From the NCBI RefSeq assembly GCF_030758975.1, contig NZ_CP132359.1, positions 4,726,505-4,790,504 on the forward strand: a DNA stretch of 64,000 nt. Direction: 5' to 3'. The position numbers were made by a program, and so were the translations under genes. The notes beneath the pieces are model-generated. The model saw nothing but the letters and a program-made list of their open reading frames with translations, had not been told where the DNA came from and did no database searches. This document shows, piece after piece, positions 44,398 to 56,225 of the stretch (position 1 is its first letter; each line of letters begins with the position of its first letter). The stretch comes from Bosea beijingensis (GTDB taxonomy: Bacteria > Pseudomonadota > Alphaproteobacteria > Rhizobiales > Beijerinckiaceae).

Positions 44398-44790
44398 ATG
44401 ATCATGCGCGCCACCTTCTCCAGCCTTGCTCTCCTCCTCCCCTTCCTTGCCCTGCCCGCCGCGGCGCAGGACATCTCCGCCGGCGAGCGTTCCTTCGCCA
44501 AATGCCGGTCCTGCCATCAGGTCGGCGAGGGCGCGCGCAATCTCGTCGGCCCGGAGCTCAACGGGCTGATCGGCCGGCGTTCCGGCGCGGTCGAAGGCTA
44601 CAGCTACTCGACCGCCAACAGGAATTCCGGTCTGACTTGGGACGAGGCGACCTTCGCCGAGTACATCAAGGACCCCAGGGCCAAGATCCCGGGCACCAAG
44701 ATGATCTTCGTCGGCATCAAGAGCGAGAAGGAGATCAAGGACCTGACCGCCTTCCTCAAGCAGTTCGACAAGGACGGCAAGAAGTCCTGA
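44398..44790 (+). CDS. Class I cytochrome c (exported, cyt c2/c550-like)
   Basis: 130-residue exported electron carrier. Signal peptide MIMRATFSSLALLLPFLALP, cleaved probably after PAAA; haem motif CRSCH (Cys36, Cys39, His40); distal methionine Met102 in PGTKMIF. GPELNGLIGRRSG and YSYSTANRNSGLTWDE are typical of mitochondrial-like cytochrome c2. A second Met (44404) could be the start. Likely periplasmic. The FNR-like box upstream would fit a respiratory electron carrier. Confidence 0.92.
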   Translation: MIMRATFSSLALLLPFLALPAAAQDISAGERSFAKCRSCHQVGEGARNLVGPELNGLIGRRSGAVEGYSYSTANRNSGLTWDEATFAEYIKDPRAKIPGTKMIFVGIKSEKEIKDLTAFLKQFDKDGKKS

Positions 44791-44872
44791 GGCCTCCTGC
44801 GGCGTCGCCAGGATTGGTCATCGCCGGCCGCCTGTCGTATCTCTCCGCGTCTGATCGACGAAGGAGAGCTTG

Positions 44873-46069
44873 ATGGCCGCCCCCGCGACCCGGACGAAAC
44901 CCCTCTCCGCCTTGCGGGACTTTCTGCACGGCGAAGCGGCGGGCGGCATCGTCCTGATGGTCGTCGCGGCGCTCGCCCTCGTCGTCGCCAACTCGCCGCT
45001 GGCGCCGCTCTATTTCGGCGTGCTGAAGAGCTATGTGCTCGGGCTGTCGGTCCTGCACTGGATCAACGACGCGCTGATGGCGGTATTCTTCCTGCTCGTT
45101 GGCCTCGAAATCAAGCGCGAGATGCTGGATGGGCAATTGTCGAGCTGGGCGCGGCGGGCGCTGCCCGGCTTCGCCGCGCTCGGCGGCATGATAGCGCCGG
45201 CACTGGTCTATGTCGGTTTCAATCTCGGCTCGCCCGAGACACTGCGCGGCTGGGCGATCCCCGCCGCAACCGACATTGCCTTCGCGCTCGGCGTCCTGTC
45301 GCTCTTGGGCTCGCGCGTGCCCGCCTCGCTCAAGGTCTTCCTGACGGCGCTGGCGATCCTCGACGATCTCGGCGCGGTCATCATCATTGCGATCTTCTAC
45401 ACTGCCGACCTGTCCGGCCTGCATCTCGGCCTCGCGGCTGCCACGCTCGTCGCGCTGATCGCGCTGAACCGTTTCGGCGTGGTCAGGCTAGCTCCTTACC
45501 TCCTGCTCGGCGCGGCGCTCTGGTACTTCACCCTGAAATCCGGCGTTCATGCGACGCTCGCCGGCGTCGCGCTGGCGCTGACCATCCCGCTCACGCCCTC
45601 GCCGGCCAGGCCCGACAGCGCCGTCTCGCCGCTGCACCGGCTGGAGCACGCGCTGCATCCCTATGTCGCCTTCCTGATCATCCCGATCTTCGGCTTCGCC
45701 AATGCCGGCGTCTCCTTCACCGGGCTGGGCCTCGCGACGCTCAGTCAGGCCGTGCCCCTCGGCATCATGCTCGGGCTGTTCCTCGGCAAGCAGATCGGCG
45801 TCTTCGGCTTCGGCTGGCTGGCGATCCGCGCCGGGCTCGCCGATCTGCCGGCCCGCGCCTCCTGGGCGCAGTTCTACGGCATCGCCCTGCTCTGCGGCAT
45901 CGGCTTCACCATGAGCCTGTTCATCGGGCTGCTCGCCTTCCCAGCCTCGGAAGCGCTGCAGGACCAGACCAAGATCGGCGTGCTCGCGGGGTCGCTGCTG
46001 TCGGGCATCTGCGGCTGGCTCCTGCTGCGGCTGGCAAAGCCGGAGGGCATGCACGAATCGAAAGCCTGA
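44873..46069 (+). CDS. nhaA: Na+/H+ antiporter NhaA
   Basis: 398-residue antiporter, normal length. Conserved NhaA motifs: [35 protein letters not shown], and [18 protein letters not shown] with the functional Asp-Asp pair in helix V; also [11 protein letters not shown]. Extrudes Na+ (or Li+) in exchange for protons in the inner membrane. ATG at 44873 is used; an upstream TTG gives one extra residue only. No Na+-sensing riboswitch or NhaR was seen nearby. Confidence 0.95.
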   Translation: MAAPATRTKPLSALRDFLHGEAAGGIVLMVVAALALVVANSPLAPLYFGVLKSYVLGLSVLHWINDALMAVFFLLVGLEIKREMLDGQLSSWARRALPGFAALGGMIAPALVYVGFNLGSPETLRGWAIPAATDIAFALGVLSLLGSRVPASLKVFLTALAILDDLGAVIIIAIFYTADLSGLHLGLAAATLVALIALNRFGVVRLAPYLLLGAALWYFTLKSGVHATLAGVALALTIPLTPSPARPDSAVSPLHRLEHALHPYVAFLIIPIFGFANAGVSFTGLGLATLSQAVPLGIMLGLFLGKQIGVFGFGWLAIRAGLADLPARASWAQFYGIALLCGIGFTMSLFIGLLAFPASEALQDQTKIGVLAGSLLSGICGWLLLRLAKPEGMHESKA

Positions 46070-46189
46070 TGCGATTCCGCGGAACGCCTCTTCCATTTCT
46101 ACGAATCGATGCAATATTTATTCGCTCCGGCGATCATTTGTGATTCGGAGCCGGACGAATGTGCAGCCAGGAAAGGGCTCTCAACGTCG

Positions 46190-46639
46190 ATGAAGAAGGC
46201 CAAGCGGAAACCGGGGGAGAAGCGGTCGCAGATCGCCGCCATGCCGATCCGCCACGCCGCCGACGGCTCGACGGAAATCCTGCTCGTGACATCGCGGACC
46301 ACGCGCCGCTGGATCGTGCCCAAAGGCTGGCCGATGAAGGGCCTGAAGGACCGCGACGCCGCCGCGCGCGAGGCCTATGAGGAGGCCGGCGTGATCGGCC
46401 GCGTCAGCGAGAAGCCGGCCGGGCGCTACACCTACTGGAAGCGGATGAGCGACCATTTCGCCCTCTGCGAGGTGAAACTCTATCTGCTCGAAGTGGAGCA
46501 GCAGCTCGATAGCTGGGCCGAGCAGCACCAGCGCGAGCTGCACTGGTTCAAGCTCGCCGACGCCGCCGACCTCGTCGACGAGCCGGAGCTCAGCACCGTG
46601 ATCCGCAAGCTCGACACGCAGCTTGCCGTCGCCGCCTGA
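46190..46639 (+). CDS. Nudix hydrolase, DIPP-like
   Basis: 149-residue Nudix protein of the branch with PKGWPMKGLKDRDAAAREAY, EEAG, residues about 46-70. The REx2EE core is present, but the E of the G-x5-E part of the box is Leu (L7 of the box), as in diphosphoinositol-polyphosphate-phosphohydrolase-like homologs of alphaproteobacteria. N-terminus is basic (MKKAKRKPGEKRSQ). Substrate unknown; hydrolysis of dinucleoside polyphosphates is common in this branch. Confidence 0.88.
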   Translation: MKKAKRKPGEKRSQIAAMPIRHAADGSTEILLVTSRTTRRWIVPKGWPMKGLKDRDAAAREAYEEAGVIGRVSEKPAGRYTYWKRMSDHFALCEVKLYLLEVEQQLDSWAEQHQRELHWFKLADAADLVDEPELSTVIRKLDTQLAVAA

Positions 46640-46648
46640 GACTGCGCT

Positions 46649-47128
46649 TCACACAAATCCGATCCAGCGCCCCGCCAACAGCACCGCCAGCCAGAGCGTG
46701 AAGGAGGCGAGCGCGCTCGCCCGTACACGCCCTGACACTCGCTCGGTCGCGAGCGCCTCCGCCAGCGCCCTGCCCCGATGCTGGAGCGCAATATTGCCGA
46801 GCGCCAGCGCGAGCAGGGCGAGCTTGGCGAGGAAGGCGGGATTGCCCGCATATTCCGATGGCTTCACCGTGAACAGCCAGGCGCCGGTCAGAAGCGCCAG
46901 CGCGAGGCCGAAGGCGGCGGCGCGGGTCAGGAAGGGCGCGAGCACGGCGAGCGGGGCGCCGCGCAGCAGGCCGACCAATCGGAGATCAAGCGGCAGGATC
47001 GCGCCGACGAGCAGGCCGATGCCGAGGATATGGGCGGCGTTGACGACGAGATAGGCCGTGCCGGAGCGCTGCAGCCACAGCGCGCCCGGCCAGTGCCCCA
47101 ATGCTTCGATCAGGCCGGCCACGCTCAA
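46649..47128 (-). CDS. Small integral membrane protein (DUF2214/DUF6644-like)
   Basis: About 159 residues, four hydrophobic segments (SGTAYLVVNAAHILGIGLLV, LLRGAPLAVLAPFLTRAAAF, LALALLTGAWLFTVKPS and the C-terminal SALASFTLWLAVLLAG). It resembles small membrane proteins of unknown function found next to exported DUF6152 proteins. Start codon is uncertain: TTG at 47128 or GTG at 47122; no ATG is suitable. It lies 77 bases downstream of the DUF6152 gene, with a family-1 palindrome in the gap, which may hint at one transcript. Confidence 0.7.
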   Translation of the reverse strand: MSVAGLIEALGHWPGALWLQRSGTAYLVVNAAHILGIGLLVGAILPLDLRLVGLLRGAPLAVLAPFLTRAAAFGLALALLTGAWLFTVKPSEYAGNPAFLAKLALLALALGNIALQHRGRALAEALATERVSGRVRASALASFTLWLAVLLAGRWIGFV

Positions 47129-47159
47129 GCCGCTGCGCGCCTTTTCGGATATCTTGTCC

Positions 47160-47205
47160 GCATCGGCAGTCTCCGAAAACTGGTTCCCACTTTTCGGGCC
47201 GATGC
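47160..47205. repeat. Nested palindromic repeat, family 1, copy B
   Basis: Outer arms GCATCGGC (47160-47167) and GCCGATGC (47198-47205) are perfect; inner arms CCGAAAACTGG (47173-47183) and CCACTTTTCGG (47187-47197) pair with one mismatch around TTC. Same architecture and sequence as the copy at 1669-1714. It overlaps the last base of the DUF6152 stop codon. Confidence 0.85.
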
Positions 47206-47591
47206 TAGTTCGTGCGGATGCGCTCCGGATACATGTCGTAATCCTTGCCGGCGAGGGTGATGCGCACCGCCTTCATATGCAGCTTGGTCTTGTCGAGATG
47301 GCGGTTGCCGAGCGCGGTGATGGCATCGCCCGGCTTGGCCGTGTCGCCGCGGAAGCCGGAGCGCTCGGTCTGGTTGGGATTGCCGAGATCGACCTGCCAG
47401 AGCTTGCCCTCGGCCTCGACCATCAGCATCGGATGCGGCGGGGCCATCGAGATCTTGCTTATCTTGCCCTTGAGCGTCATCTGCTCGCCCTCGGCCCAGG
47501 CCCAGCCGTGATGCGCCAGCGCCGGCAGCGCGACGGTGGCGGCGAGGCCGGCGAGAAGGAGGGGAAGGCGGCGGCGGTTCAGCATCGTCAT
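47205..47591 (-). CDS. DUF6152-family exported protein
   Basis: 128-residue protein with signal peptide MTMLNRRRLPLLLAGLAATV, cleaved probably after ALA, and the mature start HHGWAWAEGEQMTLKGKISK, the hallmark of DUF6152. The HHGW and MAPPHPML histidines suggest metal binding (possibly copper) but that is inference. Alternative start at 47585. Followed by a small membrane protein gene in likely co-transcription. Ahead of it lies a 0.6 kb gene-free region. Confidence 0.8.
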   Translation of the reverse strand: MTMLNRRRLPLLLAGLAATVALPALAHHGWAWAEGEQMTLKGKISKISMAPPHPMLMVEAEGKLWQVDLGNPNQTERSGFRGDTAKPGDAITALGNRHLDKTKLHMKAVRITLAGKDYDMYPERIRTN

Positions 47592-48205
47592 GCAACGTCT
47601 CCCTGCTCGGGCGCGCGAGCCGCGCGCCTCCCAACAACCAGCCTGCCACGGACGGGTTGCAGCGGGGCCATCACATCTACGTTGGCGGCGCCGGGAAACG
47701 CGCAAGCGCCTGCTGCCGCCCGCGTCGCCGCGTGCGGGGAGAATGAGGGGCAGCGGAGCGCCGCGAGGCGCGGGGTATCTTGCCGCTTCCGTTGAGCCAG
47801 GATGCGGCGCGGATGGATTGAGCCACCATCCGCACGCCCCGTGGCGCTCCGCTTGCCGGCGTTCTTGAAAGCTGCGGGCCGCGCTTCCGTTGGGCGGAGC
47901 GTCGATCGCGGACGGACAGGGCGTGCCAGCTTCCCTCAGCGGGTCGTCGCGCGTCTGCCATCTCGCCACCGCCGCGCCGCCTCTCCTAGCGAGGCTCCTC
48001 GCGCAGGGGCCGTAGTACCCCCAGGGCGGTTCCCGCAGCCTCCCGAGTCCGGGGTGCAAACCCGGCCGCAGGGCGCCGCCCCCGCCCCGCCATGCAGCAT
48101 GCCTCCGGATGGCCGCCCCTCGGGGTGAGGTGAACAGAGAATAGGCGGGAGACGCGCGGGCGGGGATTAGTTTTCATGGGCGATACCGGCATGGCATAAA
48201 CCCGC
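47592..48205. other. Gene-free, GC-rich region (about 0.6 kb)
   Basis: No convincing gene, RNA gene or riboswitch is visible. Open frames on both strands are low-complexity, arginine/proline-rich and mutually overlapping. GCGGAGCGCC (47753-47762) and GGCGCTCCGC (47843-47852) are a 10-base inverted repeat. Candidates for the contents are a decayed gene or a long 5' leader of the DUF6152 gene. Confidence 0.5.
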
Positions 48206-48703
48206 ATGGATATCCGCACCGAACAGCCCGCCGATACTGAGGCCATCCGCGCCCTGACCACGGAGGCCTTCGCGACGGCGCCGCATAGCAGCGGCACCGA
48301 AGCGGCGATCGTCGACGCCTTGCGGGCGACCGGGACGCTGACGCTCTCGCTCGTTGCCGTCGAGGGGGACGAGCTTATCGGCCATGTCGCCTTCTCGCCG
48401 GTGACGATCGACGGGACGGAGCGCGGCTGGTTCGGGCTCGGGCCGGTCTCGGTGCAATCAAGCCGGCAGCGCGGCGGCATCGGCTCGGGCCTGATCCGCG
48501 AGGGCCTGCGGCGCCTGCGCGCGATGGGCGCCGCTGGCTGCGTCCTGCTCGGCGACCCCGCCTATTACGGCCGCTTCGGCTTCGCCAACGATCCGGCCCT
48601 GGTGCTGGAGGGCGTGCCGCCGGAGTACTTCATGCGCCTCGGCTTCGGCGCGGAACTGCCGGCCGGCACGGTGCGCTATCACGCGGCTTTCGACGGGGCC
48701 TGA
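48206..48703 (+). CDS. GNAT-family N-acetyltransferase
   Basis: 165-residue acetyl-CoA-dependent acetyltransferase. GNAT core: LIGHVAFSPVTIDG, GPVSVQSSRQRGGIGSGLIR (acetyl-CoA R/Q-x-x-G-x-G/A loop), AAGCVLLGDPAYYGRFGF. The GDPAYYGRFGF block is typical of the YhbS-like subgroup, whose substrates are mostly unknown. Family firm, substrate unknown. Confidence 0.9.
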   Translation: MDIRTEQPADTEAIRALTTEAFATAPHSSGTEAAIVDALRATGTLTLSLVAVEGDELIGHVAFSPVTIDGTERGWFGLGPVSVQSSRQRGGIGSGLIREGLRRLRAMGAAGCVLLGDPAYYGRFGFANDPALVLEGVPPEYFMRLGFGAELPAGTVRYHAAFDGA

Positions 48704-48820
48704 GGCCTCCACGAACGAAGACTCTCGAACTGCGGCGCCCCTCTTTCAGGTAGGGGAAGGTGGCGCGACGCACCGGATGAGACTTGCTCATTCCAAAGGA
48801 TGCTTCGGGTCCCACCAGCA

Positions 48821-48849
48821 CCATCTTCACCCGCTTTGGACGAAGATGG
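48821..48849. promoter_or_regulatory. 8-base inverted repeat ahead of the AT-rich orphan
   Basis: CCATCTTC (48821-48828) and GAAGATGG (48842-48849), perfect arms with a 13-base spacer. It lies about 55 bases upstream of the orphan start. No T-run follows, so an operator is at least as likely as a terminator of the GNAT gene. Confidence 0.4.
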
Positions 48850-48901
48850 CTTCCGCTGGTAGCTTGCGCTCTTGCGAATCGGCCTGAAACAACCCTAGGT
48901 T

Positions 48902-49594
48902 ATGTTTACAGCCGGAGACTATTTTGTCGTGGCACTCCAAAAAATCAATCTGAGAAAACTCCTTCAATTATTTTATGCCTCGCCCTCGCAGAGAAAAGCA
49001 CTACTACGAAGCGACATTCGGCAAGAAAGAAATAAACTGCTGGGATTTAAGGAATCTGGCGGCGATTTTTTCGGGCCATTTTGGGCTGATGCGAAAGCCC
49101 ACGTCGCTGGAAATCTTGATCTACAAATTCAGATCCCATTGCGGATAGCGGAACTAAAAAACACCAAGAGACTTTACCCATTACTTAGGGATGGATTTTT
49201 GCGCTGGTGGAACGAGAAAAGACGATGGAGGAATGAATCTTATGTCCTTATCGAACAATCGGTCAAAACTCAGTTCCTATTGGAAGAAATAAACTGCATC
49301 GTGAAGATTGAGAACCTTCTCGCCTTGAGCATATCCGACGAAACAAATAAAATTATCTATCCGTACTTTAGCGAAAAGCCGCCCCTCGACACTGAGGCAG
49401 CTAGAATTGCACTATGGCTCTTAGGAGAGGCTCTTGAGCCATATATAGTCGGTGACATGAGGATTCTGGATGTCCTTCGCGCCAAATCGTACGGGACAAT
49501 CGACTGCCCGCTTCAAGGCAATGAGCGCCAGATATTTTTGAGAAAATACAAACAGTTAATTCTAGAACGAGAAGCTCTCAGCAAAGAGTACTGA
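48902..49594 (+). CDS. AT-rich orphan protein, no recognised family
   Basis: 230-residue protein in AT-rich DNA that contrasts strongly with the surrounding genes: many AAA, ATT and TTA codons. No signal peptide or clear membrane helix. The N-terminal part is basic and Lys/Arg rich (LRKLLQLFYASPSQRKALLR), then GGDFFGPFWADAKAHVAG and RIAELKNTKRLYPLLRDGFL, and RWWNEKRRWRNE; C-terminal half is more acidic. I do not recognise a domain. No good ribosome-binding site precedes it. It ends 7 bases from the convergent uvrB stop. Composition and lack of homology by eye suggest recent transfer; a nearby restriction-modification gene makes a defence role a possibility only. Confidence 0.65.
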   Translation: MFTAGDYFVVALQKINLRKLLQLFYASPSQRKALLRSDIRQERNKLLGFKESGGDFFGPFWADAKAHVAGNLDLQIQIPLRIAELKNTKRLYPLLRDGFLRWWNEKRRWRNESYVLIEQSVKTQFLLEEINCIVKIENLLALSISDETNKIIYPYFSEKPPLDTEAARIALWLLGEALEPYIVGDMRILDVLRAKSYGTIDCPLQGNERQIFLRKYKQLILEREALSKEY

Positions 49595-49601
49595 GCTCTT
49601 A

Positions 49602-52337
<2,736 letters not shown>

Positions 52338-52411
52338 GGCCGCAATATGGGACGGAACGCGCGGCGATGCGAGAGGGCGTGGCGCTCTCCGGGCATGATT
52401 GATGACAGGAG

Positions 52412-52440
52412 TTGACAGGGTGACGTAACGCAACTTTAAG
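52412..52440 (+). promoter_or_regulatory. Candidate sigma-70 promoter of the restriction-modification gene
   Basis: -35-like TTGACA (52412-52417) and -10-like TTTAAG (52435-52440) with 17 bases between. It is 40 bases upstream of the ATG at 52480. The -35 is excellent, the -10 only moderate. The same stretch could be used in the other direction for uvrB. Confidence 0.35.
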
Positions 52441-52443
52441 TTG
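52431..52443. promoter_or_regulatory. 13-base palindrome over the -10 of the restriction-modification gene
   Basis: CAACTT T AAGTTG is a perfect palindrome with a one-base centre. It overlaps the -10 of the candidate promoter, the position of a repressor site. No controller (C) protein gene is adjacent. Confidence 0.45.
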
Positions 52444-52479
52444 TATACACTAGATAACAACAACCTGTGGAGATGGACC

Positions 52480-55400
52480 ATGTCGGGGGGCGGGTCCGAG
52501 TCCGAGATGGCGGCGGTCGAGGCCTTCATCGCCCGCTGGCGCCTCTCGGAAGGGGCGGAGCGGGCGGCCTATGCGCAGTTTCTCAGCGAGCTCTGCCGAT
52601 TGATCGGCGTCGAGCCGCCGCAGCCGCCGACCAGCGATTCCGGCGCCGTGACCTACCGCTTCGAATATCCCGTGCGCTTTCCGGATGGGCAGGGCGGGCA
52701 CAGCACGGGCCGCATCGACCTCTACCGGAAAGGCGCCTTCGTCCTCGAAGCCAAGCAGAGCCGCCTTAAGGGGCAGGCCAAGGAGGTTCTGCCGGCGCAG
52801 GGCGCCCTGCCCTTCGCCGAGCCGGCCGGGCCGCGCGGCCGGCGCGGGGCCGATCGCGCCTGGGACGTGCTGATGCTCAATGCCAGACGCCAGGCCGAGG
52901 ATTATGCCAAGGCTCTGCCGGCGAGCCATGGCTGGCCGCCTTTCCTGATCGTCTGCGATGTCGGGCATTGCTTCGAGTTCTATGCCGACTTCACCGGGCA
53001 AGGTAAGAACTACGTCCAGTTCCCGGACCGGCAGAGCTACCGCGTCTATCTCGACGACCTGCGCGACCCCGCCTTGCGGAAGCGCCTTGCAACGATCTGG
53101 ACCGAGCCGCTCTCGCTCGACCCCGCCCGCCATGCCGCCCGCGTCACCCGCGCCATCGCCGAGCGGCTCGCCGCCGTGTCCCGGGTGCTGGAGCGCGCGC
53201 ATGACCCGGAGGAGGTCGCGCTCTTCCTGATGCGCTGCCTGTTCACGATGTTCGCCGAGGATGTCGGGCTGATCCGCAAGGACGCCTTCAAGGCCCTGCT
53301 GCGCGAGTGCCGCGACGTGCCGGATTCCTTCCTGCCTCTAGTCTCGGAACTGTGGCAGGCGATGGACAAGGGTGAGTACTCGACCTCCGTGCGCGAGCGG
53401 ATGAAGCGCTTCAACGGCAAGCTCTACGAGGATGCCCGCGTCTTCCCGCTGGGGCGCGAGGAGATCGGGGAATTGCTCGCCGCTGCCGAGCATGACTGGA
53501 AAGAGGTCGAGCCCGCGATCTTCGGGACGCTGCTGGAACAGGCGCTCGACCCGCAGGAGCGCGCCCGTCTCGGGGCCCATTACACGCCGCGCGCCTATGT
53601 CGAGCGGCTGGTCGTCGAGACGGTGATCGGGCCGCTGCGCGAAGACTGGCGCGCGGTTCTCGGCGCGGCGCAGCAGGCCCGCGACGGCGGCGATGCACGC
53701 AAGGCACTCGCTCTGGTCGAGGATTTTCACGAAACGCTCTGCACGACGCGGATTCTCGACCCGGCCTGCGGAACGGGGAATTTCCTGCATGTTTCACAGG
53801 AGCTTATGAAGAAACTGGAGGGCGAAGTCCTCGATGCCGCCGGCGAGCTCGGCCGCAACGAGGAGCTCTCCGGCTTCGCTGCACATCAGGTCGGGCCGCA
53901 TCAGTTCCTGGGCCTGGAGACCAACCGCCGGGCCGTCGCGATCGCCGATCTCGTCCTCTGGATCGGCCACCTGCAATGGCATTTCCGCACGCGCGCCCAT
54001 GCGCCGCGCGAGCCGATCCTCGAAAAGCTCGACCATATCTACAAGCAGGATGCGGTGCTGAGCTGGGACGGCTATCCGGTTCCGGGCTGGCGCGACGGCC
54101 ATGAGGCCCTGCCGACACCCCGCCGGCCAGACTGGCCCGAAGCCGAATTCATCGTCGGCAACCCGCCCTTCATCGGTGGCAAGGACCTGCGGGCACGCCT
54201 GGGCAACGTCTACGCCGAGGCGCTCTGGGCCGCCCATCCGCAAGTGAACGAGAGCGCCGATCTGGTGATGTACTGGTGGGACCATGCCGCCGAGTTGCTG
54301 ACACGACCGGGCACGTGCCTGCGCCGTTTCGGTTTCGTCACGACGAATTCGATCACGCAGCTCTTCCAGCGTCGTACGGTCGAGAGGCATCTCACAAGCA
54401 AGCGCCCGCTTTCGATCGTCATGGCGATCCCGGACCATCCCTGGACGAAAGCCGGCCGTGACAGCGCGGCCGTGCGGATCGCGATGACGGTCGCGCAATC
54501 AGGCCGTCACGACGGCAAGCTCTGCACGGTCCTGTCCGAAATCGGACTCGACACCGACCAGCCGCAGATCGAGATCGGCGTCAGCGAAGGGCGGATCAAT
54601 TCCGACCTGACCATCGGCGCCGACATGACCCAGGCCGCGGCCCTGCGGAGCAATGACGGGCTCTGCTCGCCCGGCATGAAGCTGCACGGCGCGGGCTTCA
54701 TCGTGACGCCCGCCGAGGCACGGGCCCTCGGCTTGGGCCACCGGGATGGCCTCGAAGGTCATGTCCGCGACTATCGCAACGGGCGGGACCTGACGTCCCG
54801 TTCGCGCGACGTCATGGTGATCGATCTGCTCGGCCTCACTGCGGAAGAGGTCCGGGAGCGGTTCCCGGAGGTCTATCAGCACATCAAACGGATGGTGAAA
54901 GAGGAAAAAGACGGCGACGGAAAGCTCATCGGCCGCGATGCGAACCGGCGCGAAAGCTACCGGGAGCTCTGGTGGATATTCGGCGAGCCCCGACGCGAGC
55001 TGCGCCCCGCGCTTGCTCCGCTTCAGCGCTATATCGCCACGGCCGAGACCGCCAAGCATCGCATCTTCCAGTTTCTCGACGCATCGATCCTGCCGGACAA
55101 TATGTTGGTCGTCGTCGGGCTGTCCGACTCCTTCCATCTCGGCGTCCTGTCGTCGCGCGCCCATGTCACATGGTGCCTGGCACAGGGTGGCACGCTCGAA
55201 GATCGGCCGCGCTACTCCAAATCCCGCTGCTTCGATCCCTTCCCCTTCCCGGATGCGACCGAGCAGCAGAAAGAGGCCATCCGCCGCCCTGCGGAGGCGC
55301 TCGATGCCCTGCGCAAGCGTGTCATCGCCGACTATCCAGACCTGACGCTGACCAAGCTTTATAACGTGCGGGAGGCTCTCCTCGCCGGCTACGCGCTGAA

Positions 55401-55917
55401 GGCCGCGGAACTGGATATCCGCGACCGCGGCCTCGTCCTGATCCTCGACGAATACCACGAGGCGATCGATGCCGCCGTCGCAACGGCCTATGGCTGGCCG
55501 GTCGACCTCAGCGAAGAAGAGGTTCTGGCCCGGCTCGTTGCCCTCAACCGGCAACGCATGCAGGAGGAAGCGCAGGCTATGATGCGCTGGCTCAGGCCGG
55601 ACTATCAGCGTCCACGTTTCGGCACTTCCGGTCGCATGGGCGAGCAGGTCGAGGCGGCCTTGCCGATGCCCGTCCCGGCAGCAGCGAGCAAGCCTGCATT
55701 CCCGACCGATGCCGTGGGCCGCGTCGCAGCCGTGCTTGCGGCTCTGGCGGGAATGCCGGCGCCGATCGATGCAGCCGCCATGGCGGGGCAATTCCGCCAG
55801 GGCCTCAAGGTGGAGCGGGCGATCCGCGACATCCTGATCTCGCTGGCGCGCGTCGGGGAAATCTCCACGCTCGACGGTGGACAGCATTTCGCGCGACGCC
55901 TGACCGGCACAGGATGA
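52480..55917 (+). CDS. Single-chain restriction-modification enzyme (type IIG/IIL, MmeI-like)
   Basis: 1145-residue protein combining nuclease, methyltransferase and specificity regions in one chain. N-terminal PD-(D/E)xK nuclease: Asp80, then Glu90-x-Lys92 ([18 protein letters not shown]), spacing as in MmeI. Gamma-class N6-adenine methyltransferase motif [12 protein letters not shown] (from about 426) and motif IV NPPF (561-564); a target-recognition region is expected from about 620 to 950, with [14 protein letters not shown] in it. Start at 52480 has GGAGATGG close upstream; the preceding frame uses a TTG. It stands alone, without separate modification, specificity or BREX partner genes. 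DNA target unknown. Confidence 0.9.
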   Translation: MSGGGSESEMAAVEAFIARWRLSEGAERAAYAQFLSELCRLIGVEPPQPPTSDSGAVTYRFEYPVRFPDGQGGHSTGRIDLYRKGAFVLEAKQSRLKGQAKEVLPAQGALPFAEPAGPRGRRGADRAWDVLMLNARRQAEDYAKALPASHGWPPFLIVCDVGHCFEFYADFTGQGKNYVQFPDRQSYRVYLDDLRDPALRKRLATIWTEPLSLDPARHAARVTRAIAERLAAVSRVLERAHDPEEVALFLMRCLFTMFAEDVGLIRKDAFKALLRECRDVPDSFLPLVSELWQAMDKGEYSTSVRERMKRFNGKLYEDARVFPLGREEIGELLAAAEHDWKEVEPAIFGTLLEQALDPQERARLGAHYTPRAYVERLVVETVIGPLREDWRAVLGAAQQARDGGDARKALALVEDFHETLCTTRILDPACGTGNFLHVSQELMKKLEGEVLDAAGELGRNEELSGFAAHQVGPHQFLGLETNRRAVAIADLVLWIGHLQWHFRTRAHAPREPILEKLDHIYKQDAVLSWDGYPVPGWRDGHEALPTPRRPDWPEAEFIVGNPPFIGGKDLRARLGNVYAEALWAAHPQVNESADLVMYWWDHAAELLTRPGTCLRRFGFVTTNSITQLFQRRTVERHLTSKRPLSIVMAIPDHPWTKAGRDSAAVRIAMTVAQSGRHDGKLCTVLSEIGLDTDQPQIEIGVSEGRINSDLTIGADMTQAAALRSNDGLCSPGMKLHGAGFIVTPAEARALGLGHRDGLEGHVRDYRNGRDLTSRSRDVMVIDLLGLTAEEVRERFPEVYQHIKRMVKEEKDGDGKLIGRDANRRESYRELWWIFGEPRRELRPALAPLQRYIATAETAKHRIFQFLDASILPDNMLVVVGLSDSFHLGVLSSRAHVTWCLAQGGTLEDRPRYSKSRCFDPFPFPDATEQQKEAIRRPAEALDALRKRVIADYPDLTLTKLYNVREALLAGYALKAAELDIRDRGLVLILDEYHEAIDAAVATAYGWPVDLSEEEVLARLVALNRQRMQEEAQAMMRWLRPDYQRPRFGTSGRMGEQVEAALPMPVPAAASKPAFPTDAVGRVAAVLAALAGMPAPIDAAAMAGQFRQGLKVERAIRDILISLARVGEISTLDGGQHFARRLTGTG

Positions 55918-55949
55918 GCCGCTTCAGACAGAGGCTCGGTCGATCTGGA

Positions 55950-56171
55950 TTATTGCAGGCGCTCCAGCTCGGAATGAGACTTGAGCGCGTATCCGCCCTT
56001 GGCTTGCGTCACGAGATAGGCAGGCTTTTCCTCGGACGCGTTGCGGCGGACGCGGGTTCCCTTGATCGTGCGGCTGACCGGCCTGGTAAAGACCTGCTCG
56101 ATGCGGCCGTGGGCGCGATGCGCGCCCCAGCGCCATGTCACATTTGTTCCGGGCTTCAGCGGCTCTGACAT
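55950..56171 (-). CDS. DUF2945 (HVA1/TUDOR-like) protein
   Basis: 73-residue protein: MSEPLKPGTNVTWRWGAHRA, GRIEQVFTRPVSRTIKGT and NASEEKPAYLVTQAKGGYAL match the DUF2945/HVA1 TUDOR-domain family, small SH3-like proteins. The V-W-x-W start and Y-L-V-x-Q-x-K-G motif are characteristic. Converges with the restriction-modification gene 32 bases away. Function unknown. Confidence 0.8.
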   Translation of the reverse strand: MSEPLKPGTNVTWRWGAHRAHGRIEQVFTRPVSRTIKGTRVRRNASEEKPAYLVTQAKGGYALKSHSELERLQ

Positions 56172-56225
56172 TCGGCCCTCTGTTCAACTCCCCCTGTGGA
56201 GTAACGTAGCAAAGCGGAAATCGGT

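Noticed and set aside
47960..48190. Possible cobalamin riboswitch on the minus strand
   Set aside because: A GGGAACCGCCC stretch is suggestive, but the other conserved boxes, including the B12 box, are absent.
52480..55917. BREX PglX-type methyltransferase
   Set aside because: No other BREX genes are adjacent and the protein carries its own N-terminal PD-(D/E)xK nuclease, which fits type IIG/IIL better.
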